Shown one piece after another: positions 1-13,128 of a stretch of DNA of 64,000 bases. The first letter of the stretch is position 1, and each line of letters opens with the position of its first letter. Where the stretch lies: assembly GCF_041260155.1 (NCBI RefSeq), contig NC_091941.1, forward strand, positions 36,652,747 through 36,716,746, in the 5' to 3' direction. Under the pieces are notes generated by a model that saw nothing but the letters and a program-made list of their open reading frames with translations, had not been told where the DNA came from and searched no databases. The translations under genes were made by a program, and so were the position numbers. This stretch comes from Ptychodera flava. Lineage: Eukaryota > Hemichordata > Enteropneusta > Ptychoderidae.

Positions 1-44
1 ATATGTTCACTTACTTTTTACATTTTTAATATATTTCCTGATAG

Positions 45-3000
45 ATCATAAACTGCACAGGGCCTGCTGAACTTGTAGTGAGTACAGTTAGCAAAGAAGA
101 CCCACCATGCCCACATCCCTACAGTCTGGTTGGTAAAGACTGTCATGATGGAGTTTGTATCATAAAAGTGGGACCAGGACAGACATTGGTCAGGTAGGGA
201 ATCCCAAATATCTAGATACAACAATTTAATTGTTTGTTTTCACACTGTGACATGTATAGTGCAAAAGTTCAAGTAAATTTCGTATATCTGATATCATATT
301 TAGATAAATAATTACAGGCTGCTCAACTAACATTGTGATTCTTGAGTAAGTTGAAGTGTTTTGTGGTGATTTTTCTGAGGTTAATGAAGTTGAGATCAGA
401 AACAGGACTCAATATTGCCTTTTTCAGATTAATAGCATGTCATAGGTTTATTGAATTGTATGTAGAAATGTTCACAGAGAAACAAATGCTCGTATCAACC
501 TTTAGGAAAATCTTGAAAGGGGAAAGTTTATGACTCAGTCGCAGACTTGATAGCCATAGATCAAATTTTCTTGCTTATTTGGTAAACAACCCAAGATGAC
601 TGTCATTATCAACTTTGAACATAAAAGAGAAGGAGTAACCAGTGTTAGTGGTGCGGCATGGCAAACCCAATGTGCATTTTGTGATAAAAGCACCAAACTT
701 GGCTCAGATGTGTCTTAATATGTGCTGAACAAATTCAGATACCGAGCCACTGAAAATCTACCAAAACGTTGCCATGGTAACCATTTTTCAAAATGGCTGC
801 CAGACAGGTATTTCTCACCCAGTAAATGTCAACTACCGGTACATAAGTCGTTGGGTAACTTTAGGTTGAATAATTTCAATAAGAAACTGTGAAAAGAGTT
901 ATTTGAAAATTCTTTTAAATTTTCTTCACCACCTGACTTGTTAAACGGGTAAATACAGGCAAAAACACACAATTCTTATGCATAGATCCTATAAAAGGAT
1001 GACGCTATGTCAGCAGTCAAGAAATGCTAGGCCGTGGGCTATAGGGGTCTACTTGCACCCCCAGGATAACAAACCTATCTTTTAGAAGCTTTGGGATCCC
1101 TAGAATACGAAATAGAATTTTGACAGAAAAAAATATAGGGATGCAATAACTATTATGGTCAATTTTGAACGGTACCGCAAAATAACCATTTGCTATCCAT
1201 GTGCCTTTTTCTTGTAGTACTTGTAAGTCATCTGCTAAGTTTTTTTAACGTAATCTGACTTGTCGGATATCATTAGAATGGAAATTTATTCCTCTTTAAA
1301 ATGACATATGTAATATGCAATATCTTCGATAGATTTTTTATGAAATGGGACCAAAACTTACCCAATACCCCAAAATCTGAAATTCTACCAATTTTTTACC
1401 TTGGCATAACACAAAAGGCAATGCTTTGTATGACATCTGTTTATGTGCTACAAGGACATGTCAAAATGTGAAATAGACTTTTGATAGGAAAAATATTGGG
1501 ATGCTATAGGTCTACCGGTCATACCTTGAAGGGTACCGCAAAATTACAGTATTGCCAACTCGCATGCATTTTCGTTTAACCTGTCTTCTTGTAAGTCATC
1601 TGCTGAGCTTATTTTTTTACATAACCTAGCTTATGGGCTAACATTGGAAAGGGATTTTATTCTTCTTTTAGATGACATATTTTAATATGCAATATCTTCC
1701 AAAGTTTTTATAAAATATGACAAAAACTTACCTATACCCCAAACTTTATATTGCAAATTACTTGCACTGCTTATCTCAAGCTCTACCAATTTTTACCTAA
1801 ACATATCAAAAAGGGCAATTCTCTCTATGCAATCTGTTGTATTTGCTATGGAGACATATCAAAATATGAAAGAGACTTTTAACAGAAAAATCACTGGAAA
1901 AGGGAACTGTAAAGTCAAAGTATTGCGAATTGCATCTTTTTTGTTACACGTCATATTCTACCATTTTTTAACCTAGACATATAATAAAGGGTAATGCCTT
2001 GTATGAAATCTGTTTTATTTGCTATAAGAACCTGTCACAAATACGAAATAGACTTTTGGGCAATGCCTTTTGTGAAATCTGTTTATTTGCTACGAGGCCA
2101 TGTCACAAATATGAAATAGACTTTTAACTGAAAAAATATTGGGACGCAACAGCTGTCACAGTCATATGTTGAAGGGTACCGCAAAATCACGATTTTGAGA
2201 CCCATGAACATTTTTGTTAAACCTGTCTTTGTTTAAGTCATATGCCGAGCCTAACTTATACATAACCGTGGGTATCATTAGTAAAGCGATTTATTTTTCT
2301 TTAAGTTGACCTTTTGTAATATACAAATATGCGTTACAGTTTTCATGAAATAGGACCAAGACTTGCCTAATACCCCAAAGATTACATTTCAAATTACGGT
2401 TTATCTTACGTTCTACCATTTGTTTTTCCTCCACACAATACAGAAGGCATTATAATGCTTATTTGAAATCCGTTTTGTTTGTAGCAGACGTATGTCAATA
2501 TATGAAGTGAACTTAATATGATTTAGTCGCCACTGGGATCATATTTCTAGGGGTACACAGATACGGCAAATTTCCTGAAACATATACATTTTTACCAAAC
2601 ACGTCTTTATGAAAGAAGTCAGCCAAAATCATAGTCACGGATGATCTCATATAATATCAGCATCGCATATTAAATTATTTTGTTTCAAGTTTGTTTTGTA
2701 AGATTTGACCTGAAAGTTCTTATGTGGACGTCTAATTTAATATTTTTGGCAGAACAATTTTTGAAAACTAATTATGGTATTTGTTCTACTGGCTGTAATT
2801 GAGATGAAAAAGAAAGGCATTATACTGAATTATACAACCAACTGAATGACAAGCAAGGTGCAGAATTCAGCCTTTAAAGGTTCTGTTTTCTAAACTGTAT
2901 CAATGAGCACAGCTAATTCAACAGTTTAGCTGATCCATAATCGTTTCTAAACATTATACATTACATCGAAATTACCTGGGCGTTCCTAAAGAAAAACTTG

Positions 3001-6000
3001 TATAGATATATCAGAAAGCTGGACTTTCTTCATAAACAAAATATTATGGAATAGATATACCTGATATTTAGCTGCTCTAGTTATCGTTTCTAAACTTCAT
3101 AAATTAGCATAAGTGTCTAAAGATATGTCATTTAGCTTGGCTTTCTTCATTAACAAAAATAGGGATTTGTCCAATATTTAGCTGCTCTAATGATAATTTC
3201 TAAACTTCATAAATAAGCAGAAATTTAAATAGCCATTCTTAAGTACTTTATGGCATTCTCAGTAAAATATTTCAGGATATATGTGATATTGAACCAATCA
3301 AATCATCGTTTCTAATCTTTACGAATTGAATCAAAGGATGTTCAATAGTTTAAAAGCATGTGTCTGATACTTGATCGATCTAATTATTGCTTCTACACTC
3401 AGTATACTTTATAAAGTAGTTCAGATTTAGCTGGGCTGACATGTTCAAAACGTTCAAAATTTGGTAATAGCTTTTCTGTAATTGTGTGTTACTGAATGTG
3501 CAAATGATTTATTGTGAATACTGAACTGCGTAAAATCTCTAAGGTTTATGTTTCAATTTGGACTGGAGTGTCACTGTTTGTATAGGAAGGTTCCCATTTG
3601 ATCAGATAATTGGCCAGCCAACACTACCTTGCTTAGGTCTTGGGTGTATGTGTCAAGTGGATAACAAGAAAATGATTGGCAAATATTTAGGATTGTCGTT
3701 TAAAACTGTTGTCTTAGCCTATGTAAACACCATGGAAAGGAATAAAATACTCGCCAGCTGACTAACCATGCAAAAGCAAGCAGAGATCTAGGGAGTGCAA
3801 AGCACGGACATGACGGACAAAAGTGCAGCATTGTGTTTTAGCTTTGCTTTCCCTACCTTTCATGTTTGTTAAAACAAAAGAAAGTGGAGTAATACAATTT
3901 AATTTATGGTGCCAGGTTTTTGCATTTCAACAACAAATTATGTACGACCAAGAAATTAGTACCAAAATATACCATGTTCAAAATATTATAGGCATTAATC
4001 CATATATATATATTTATGCAATAGACAATTGACATTGAATAACTCTAAAAACCAATATCTAAATTATGAAATAGATATCAAATTACACAAGATCAGTTTC
4101 ATGTGAAATGAATTATGAAAAGTAATGTATAAAATATAGTACATATAGCCGAAAAATAATATACAAACATAATCGTGTTTTCCACGTGGTCAAATTTTAA
4201 ACGGCCGCACTTATGTACTAATTGTAGTTACATGATAAATCTCTAACATTGACAATTATGGGGATAAGAGATTTCCCCCAAAATGTTATTGTTTTTAACG
4301 TTAAAACTAGAAGGTTTGTTATACAGTAAATGTCATTGTGCTTTTTGATATGTAGGCCTACGCGTGAATGTAGATGAACAAGAGTGAGAGATTTGGTTAA
4401 ATTCCCCGCACAATTTTCCATGTCAGGCCTTGTGATTTAACACCTTGCAAAACTTGTCAATGGCTGACTTATAAAAAATTAGAAAAGATAATTAGTCAAT
4501 GTCAAAATATTGCACATATTCAACATTTCTACTCAAGAACACTCCATCCATCGGAAGAACATGGAACATGCTGTTTTTACACTCGGACGCATCATACCCT
4601 CCCTATCACCGCCATGGACCGATTTAGGCCAATTTTCAAAAACCTGGTGAGTGTCGCACGTACCAGCTACAACTCTAAAATGCTTAAAACTGGTACATCA
4701 ACGATTACAAATAAGAATAAAAAAATGTCTGTACAGTACCTTCTGATAGTTAACTGCACAGAACAGCTGACAGCTGATCATCGTATAAAACATTCAATTT
4801 GACAATTTTGAATCTCCCACTTTTGCCTTGTTGCAACCATATTGTCAATAATTTATTAAGAGAACCCGTTTTTCTGGTAAAATGAAATTATAAAACAGTA
4901 AAAAATGCAAATAGTAATCTTAATATGCATTTATGATGGTAATACATCCTCTTTTTACCACAGAGTCATCTGTAAGAGCAGCAACTACGGGATTTTACAG
5001 TAATTGACGGTCGTCATATTTAAAGATGGCTGTCATACCAGAACGAGGCTCTAACTGTGAGGGATCTGTATCCAAATTGATTTTAAAACAAAAAATATGC
5101 AAATGGTAAACTTAAAAGGCATTTATGATGGAAATACGTCCTTTATTCACCACAGAATCATCTGTAGAGCAGCAACTATTGGATTTTATAGTGACTGATG
5201 GTCGCCATTTTTAAAAATGGCCGCCAGACCAGAACGAGCTCAACCTGTGGTGGCTCGGTATCCAAATTGATTTATATTATGATGATCTACAATCGTACCA
5301 AATTTCGTGCTTTTATCACAAAATGCACAATTGTTATGAAAATTTTGGTTTATGCCGCACCACTATGTTCACTTACAATACACAATGATCAAACAATGAT
5401 CAGAGGTACTGTACTGGCGGTACACATGAACCATATCATATCATTAAACTCAGTACTTGTTATATATGTTTGTGAAACTTGGCTAACGTCATCTTCTTCA
5501 ATAGTTTTGTCATGCTCTCACCACCAATTTTACTGTATATTTAATGATAAGATAGAAAAATACCTGAGCTGATCACAAAGCAGGTTTATGTATTTTGTTT
5601 GTCAAATAATTTAGTTCACTTCAAATGTTTCTTGATAGCACCATAATCTAAAAGACAATATCAGATTGCATAATACAAGTTCTTGTTCTGGCCCCTAAAA
5701 TCCATGATAAAATGCCCTGTGCTCAGCTTGTCAACACAGCACCGCGCATGGAATGTCTAATGGTATGGATATTTATTATAGTGACATTTGCACTCGCTGC
5801 TCTCTGCTGCAACTGTGACAAAATACAAAATGCTAAACTGTAAAAATACTATACGTGCAACCAGCCCACGCGGGCTTACAGGTCACTTCAAAGCAGTAAA
5901 GTACAATAAATTAGCACTGGTGATACAAAAAATTTTTCCTGACAGTATAAGCTGCTTCAACAAAGCGAGCTAATGGTCTACAACAATTTATAAATAAGAA

Positions 6001-9000
6001 TTTATACTTTTCAGGGTCTGATAAGTCACTGAAGTTTGCTAATTTTTCTGTAATTTTGTCATATAGTATTCTACGACGATGGCCATATGCCTTACAGTAA
6101 AACAGAAAATGCGTTTCCGTTTCTGGGGTACGCATAAATCACAAAATTCACAAGTTCTATCTTCTACGTCTAGGTCTTGAAATCTACCCATTTCAATACG
6201 CAAGGGGAGGGTACCTGATCTTAAATAAGCAACGAGAGACCTCTGGCTCCGACACAGATTTACCTTAAGGTACTCTTCAGGGCCACAGGTCTCTTTAAAA
6301 GTTACGTATGTTCGTAGCTCGGGCAAAGCTAGCCCATTCCTGTTTTGTGTGATTATATAATAGGTCCTTTACCATGGACAGATTACATGATACGACAGAA
6401 TCAATTATGTCAGCCCTTCCTAATTCATTGAAAACATCATAAACCTCTGACGACCAATTATTATTATTAATGTTAAGATCTCAAATGAACACTTTCTTCG
6501 TGAGCCTGTTATCAGGCATCACAAGTAACCTGTTCCATATTCTTATCATATTCAACTTCCGTCTCTCCCGTGAAGAGGCCCATCCCGTACCTCCAGTAAT
6601 GGGGATACTATTGTTGTCTAATACTATTGTTGACAGATGAGAATTTATTATTTGAACAGATAACATGTACATGCCTTGTGTTTGCAGTTGTAATATTTTG
6701 TAATTCAATGTATTTTAAAGAGAGGAACAAGAGATTTATTTGTTTTATGAAGAATAAACAAATGATAAAAATATAGTCAAACATTAGAGCTACTAAATCC
6801 CCTTAATAAATAATATTGCATAGTGTATACATTGTATTTGTCTATTTCTAAGACAATTGCCTTTGTGAAGAAACTGAATATTACAAAAATCAAAGTAATA
6901 AACAGGGCAAGTTGTTATTTGGTGCATAATCAATTTGATGTAGAATTTGTTGTTTTCTCTAAATTTTCATAGCTCACATACAATATTGGAAGTCATTGCA
7001 AGAAATTTAGACACAAAACACCTCATCAAATTTTCTCTGAAATCAGTGATTAGATATCTTACTAACTTCATGTTTAACTCAATTTCCTCTGGCAAAATAG
7101 ATTTGGACGGTTTGTTTTATGTCAGTGATATTCTGTCATGCAGATATGCTCGTAGTTATTGCATAATTCATGTTTTACAACAGACAGACAATGGAGAGAT
7201 CATGCTTTCAATTGAAACACAAGGGAGTTTTGATTTTTTTCAAGGGTTACTCTGCTTTTGAATGACCCGTTGTAATAATAGTAAAGGGAAGTCATTTAAT
7301 CAAAAATATTGTTTGGCTGACACACTGCGTCAAAGGCATTTAGAACTTAGGACTGAACATTAAAATTGATGGCCTATAGTGACAGGCATAAAACTCAATG
7401 GAATGCTAAGTTTACATAGCTCAGCTCAGTACTCGTACAGTGCTCAGTTATTTGTGCAAAAGATTGCACAACACCCATAAAAGAAAATGAGACATCGTAA
7501 TACCTTCATAAATATTATTTGTAGGTAAGTCATATTGAATTAACCCCAAGGTGCAAGGCTTATTTTGACGGTGAGGTCAGCGATAACACTATAAAAGGCC
7601 CCTGCAGTGCAGACACAGTCATCACTGCTTACATCCTACACACACACACTGTTCACAATGCTAATTGACACAGATCTCTTTACGCAATTTTCTGTCAACT
7701 TTTTTGGATTTGGTATTGTTTGCACAAATATTAGTAGAAATAAATATGATGAGAAGCCTTGATGCAGCCTTGAGATAAAGCAAAGCAGTTTTTGTGATTT
7801 GACAAGAAAGCTCTTCATTTGTTAACAATATCGCAGAAGTGCACATTTGTTGCTTGAAATCATTGATTTCCTCGGAGGTTTGTCCAATAGACCATGTTCC
7901 GAACAGCGCGAGACATTCCGAGATATCGCGAGAATATGTGGTTCGCAGTGGACGTGTTCTCGCAACACAGGACAAACTGCGCAAAAACAGGACAAGTCGC
8001 TAATTACGTTAAACACTGCATAAAATATATGAAGTTGCAATCTTTGCTCAGTTCTGCACTTTTTCTAGTTCCATACAAAGTTTGACTTGTTAGTACTAAG
8101 CTGGAAACCTGTTTCTACGGGCATGTATTAAAGTCTCGCGAGATCTCGCAATCAGCGGAACATCATCTATTCTGTTTGCAGAAATATGGATGCTTATTTT
8201 GTGTACCAATTATTGAAATATTGGAAGTTTTTAAATAAATTTTTAGACACTGAAATTGAATCATACTCAAAATTTGCTTAGCTCCGGCAGTTGTTGTCCA
8301 TGACATCAGACACATTGGAGCTAGTATTTACATATTTGTTGCCACGGGTTACATACGTGTATTCTTGTATTATAATACAGTACTGTATGAATAAAAACTA
8401 CAAACTCCCATGTTGTGATGAATATTAAAAATTCCCTGGATCATGTTGCTTGGCAACATGAATCCTTTAGTATCACGTTTATGATGATGGGAAGTTTCAG
8501 TTCCCTTGTGTTGACCTTTGATAACCAACCCAGGTATAAACACTCATGCCATACTACATGTACTAGAATTCAAGGCAGTAATTGTCAACAACAAAGTATA
8601 ATATCACCATACAGTTCCCATTCACAATTGTTGTGTTGAATCAGGTCATGGTGGCATAGGGAACGTTTGTCTTAGTCTTGTATAATACAGAGTAAATATC
8701 TTCATCACAAATTATTTCACAGTTTTCATCAATGGTGTGCTGTTTTTGTAACCATGCTTAGAATTTTACAATATTCACACACATGTCATGAGCTGTATAA
8801 AGGTGGTGATTAATCTCTTCAAAAAGGAGAATTTGTGAAGCAAATTAAGTTGTGTGTGTACTACAGTACAGATGTCAACCCGATGTAGTAGAAACCAACA
8901 GAGTGAAATATGTTGTACATACATTGGATCTTTACAGTTCTGCAAAAGCAATTAATTTTGAGTGCAGCAACAATGGTGTTGCCATACCAGTTCAAGCAAA

Positions 9001-12000
9001 AATATTGACTTTACTACTGTCAGAGTTTAAAATCAAAGGAATTTCAATGATTTGTTTTTAGAATTATTCTGCTGCTTTTATTACAAGTGGTTGTATATTT
9101 TGCTACTTGTGGCTGCTTCCTGGATTGTTTTTGCAATTAACAACCTGTATTAAATATGGTAACTTGCATATGATACTGATGTCAATAATTATTTCCTGCA
9201 AATTTTCATATTCCTAAAACAAAATCACATGATATTTTTTTCATTCTTGTTGTTTCAGTGAAGCCATCGCCATTCACTCAATTGTAACAGATTTTCACTG
9301 AGTAGTAAAACTTCCCTTTTCTTTGATTACGACCATTGTGGATACATTAAGTTTCTGCTTCCTGTTTTTTTGTGGTGCTATTATATGAAGCCCCTTAGCT
9401 GCCAGGGTTCACTGACTCACACACACAAGCGAAAACATCTTTTAGACGTTGTGAATTCCACTATCACACTATATGTTTTTACTTTTTTCTTGTTCAGAGT
9501 ACAGCTGCCATAAATCACCATTTCGATAGAAAGAGCTGGAATGGTTTTCAACATTCTTGTGAATTTGTTATTAAGTTTGTCCTGTTGGTTTTTGTACAAC
9601 TGAAGTATGAGGTCCAAGAGCAAAAGGTCAAGTGATTACAAATGTGTAAATGTCCCTGGACACACAGTGAGAGGGCAAATATTTTTAAATTTTGGAGTGA
9701 GAAAATTGTAAACGATGAGACTCAGAATAATCCATCACTCTTACAATACAGGTTTGTAGACAATGTTTGGTGATAAGTAAAAGTGGCAAAATGTGTATAT
9801 TTTATCTCATTTAACATTTTTTTTCTTCATGACATAAAACAAACTGGAAATTTCTTAAATAGGTCACCATACAGAATCTCTTTCAAACATGGCATATATC
9901 AGAGTTTGCCCTTTGTACAGCTGGTAGCTCCACTGACAGAACATATCGTTCATAGTTTTGTATCCACAGTCATCTCAACATACAACTGCCATATTGGATT
10001 TATCCTTTGGTCTAAATGAATGGTTTTCTTACCCAAATATCCTCTTGTTTATTGAAAAGAGCAATTTTGTATTTTCTGTGCATTATGCCATTTTGCGTTA
10101 ACTTAAATTGGTGATTCAGAAAATAGCTTATGGCGATTGTTGATGTGATTCTGATTTGTGCAAATTATGCAGAAAAAAATTGGAATATTTGTATTTTTGA
10201 GGACATTTTGTTTTTGGTCTAAACATCTGCTTTCAAGAAGTGTTGTATAAATAGCATTAATATTTAGTCTGTACAACCTGGGCAATGGTGTCAGTTGGAT
10301 GTTTGTCAACGGTAACAAAGGTACCCATGTCCAACATTTTTATTTTGTAATTGTCTTTTGTCAAACATTATCAGGACATATTCCCATTGCTTGAATGTTT
10401 AAGTTTTTCATTTACCCTTTGAGTGCCAAAGTCAATTTTTGCTGCCTGTACAAAAAGTACCCCAGTCAATTTTTTTCAGATTTTTGCCAAAATTTTGATA
10501 AAAAACTGTGGCAAATGAAATGTGATGGCCATTTGGTCCAAAATTATCACAAAATTTACAGAAAAATTAATAACAATTGGTAAAATGTTGCACAAAAATT
10601 TTGGAGGGAAATAAATTACAGCACTCAAAGGGTTAAAAAGGATAAATACAGTTGCTGATATTTAAAACAGATCATGGATAATATTAGGTATATTTCTTTC
10701 TCAATATATTGAATGTATTACATTGTTCAACAAATGTTTGGGTATTAGCTTAAAATATAGTTGTAAATTTGGTAATCACTATGTACAGTAAGATTGTACA
10801 AATTATTATTTGGAATATTCTTTGGATTGTATTGGATACCAGGAAAAACCAGATTATTTACATGGTTGTCCTGTGTTAAACCTTTAGCTATACCACTTTA
10901 CCAAGCAACTATTTATGGTCACAGTCTTCCATGTTTCCTAGATTTGGATGTTTCAAGCATTTGATCTGACAGACTTTGAACAATGTACCAATTATGTGAT
11001 AAGCCTCTGGTTACAATATATTGTTTTGCACACGTTTGCTTCATTTGTGAAATGTTTTGTTATTTAAGTACTTAACATTTGCATTATGTTAGAGTCAAAA
11101 TTTTGCGAGTTTAAGTTGTATGTTGTTTATGATCATGATCTGAAATAGTAAATGATTATAGTTTTCCAGATCATAATAATCATGATTTTGAATTTTCAAC
11201 AGTTGTTCAGGTATGGGTGTGAGATGTGAAAGGAAGAAAGAAATAAAAGAAGCGTTTGAACTGAAACTAAAAAATCCAAGACAGGCATTCAGGGGTAAGT
11301 TATTGAAAATTGTCTAATTTATTGTATGTAACCAACATTGTACATCATGTCGTGTCCATTACTGTCCACATGTTTGAACCATTGAACTATATCATTCCAA
11401 CACTTAGTTTTTGCAATGATCATGTGACATTCAATTTAACTCTCTACAAAGTCTGTGACACCAATAATCGTTTTTGCTGTAAGCTTTTAGAATGGAGAAA
11501 GAATAATACAAATTGTTTGAAAAATTGAACTTCATTGGTACATGTATTGTCAGGTGTATATTTGTCATGATATCCTTCATTATCGTTGTAAAACCTTTGA
11601 TGTAGGTGTGTCACATTTCTTAATACCATTATTTTACAGAAGAAACATCAAGAAGACCAGACGATCTGGATGTCAACTGCTTGCGTCTTTGTTTCCAGCT
11701 TTACCAAGAACATCCCGATTATCCAGGCTCTATGGCTGTAGTATCCCAGCCAGTTTTGTCTAATCCAGTGTATGATAAAAGTGAGTTTTCACACACTTAT
11801 TTAATCGTACAAGCTTGTGACCAGATCAACATCTCTAATTGAATTTGCACTCTGAAATGGTACTTCTACTTGTTTTTCATTTGTTCACATGAAGGAAATT
11901 GCCTCTTTCATTTTACATTTTAAATATATTCAGCACGGGTATGTATTTGTTTTGAAGTAAACTGAGGAATGTCCTCTATGTACAAAATTTGTACAACCTA

Positions 12001-13068
12001 CAAACATTTAAAATAAAACGCATTTTGACTATAATGTGATTAGGGGATAACATTACTAGCCAATTTGTATTGGGGAAAATGTGCTTAATATATGTATGTT
12101 TACACAGTATATGTTACTCATTCACTCATAAACTTAAACAAATTTGGATGAAATTGGTGTAAACTTGAACTACTGATAAATCCTTGAAATCACAGTACAA
12201 TTGTTCACCTTTAATTGTATTCTTTATTTACAGAAGCAGCTGGAATGTGCAATTTACAAATTGTACGAATAGATAAAACAAGTGGGAAAGTGTCCGGTGG
12301 GGATGAAATCTACATGTTTGTAGAAAAGGTCAAAAAAGGTAAGAAATGTACATGTGTTATCATGATTGTCACGTGCACTATAGGTAACTTACAACTTACA
12401 TGTGATTTGTGAGTTTATGTGTTTCCAAACTATGGAGGTCACCAGGTCACTTGGAATGGATAACTCAACACTGTTCATTACTTTTTGAGCGAATACATGT
12501 CATCATGTGTGCATCCATTCTTAAACTGTGGTTTATCATGACAGTTTTGATGGACATGCAGCTTAGCAAGATATGTTGATCTAAAAATGCTTGTGACACT
12601 GGTGTATGGAGTATTGTAGAGCATATTTTATCAGTATTAGCAAGACTGTTTCAAAATTTCCAGCATTAGCAGTCAGGAATAAGCCTGTAATATCATGACC
12701 AGATAATGTTGTTCTTCACCTAAATCTTTTCATCTTTCTATGGAGTCTCTTGATTTAGCATATAAGTATTGGTTCTGTGGCTGAATAAAATGTCAAAGTT
12801 GTCTATAATGAAGATGAATATTGAATTCCAAATATTTAAAGCTATACAAGTTTTATATAACCACTTTTTGTTATACTTTAAAAATTTATTTCCATGTCTC
12901 TCTTTTACAGAAGACATTGAAGTCCGCTTTATGGAGGAACAGTGGGAAGCACGGGCAGACTTCGGACAAAGTGACGTCCACAAACAAGTAGGCTTTAATT
13001 ACCATATATATGGAGCACAAAGTTGTGTACATGTGTGTGTGTGTGTGTGTGTGTTTGTGTGTGTGTGC

Positions 13069-13128
<60 letters not shown>

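Larger units (their letters stand above)
194..11202 (+). other. 11-kb intron of the Rel gene
   Basis: Bounded by donor GTAGGG at 194 and acceptor CAACAG ending at 11202. No convincing coding exon of the host gene is seen inside. It contains diverged tandem repeats (about 1100-2700 and 2930-3400), a pair of inverted dispersed repeats (600-830, 4930-5400), a dead LINE (5911-6713), a TATA promoter candidate (7590), a CGCGAGA cluster (7900-8150) and a MITE (10413-10635). The rest is AT-rich with no structure I can name. Confidence 0.75.
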
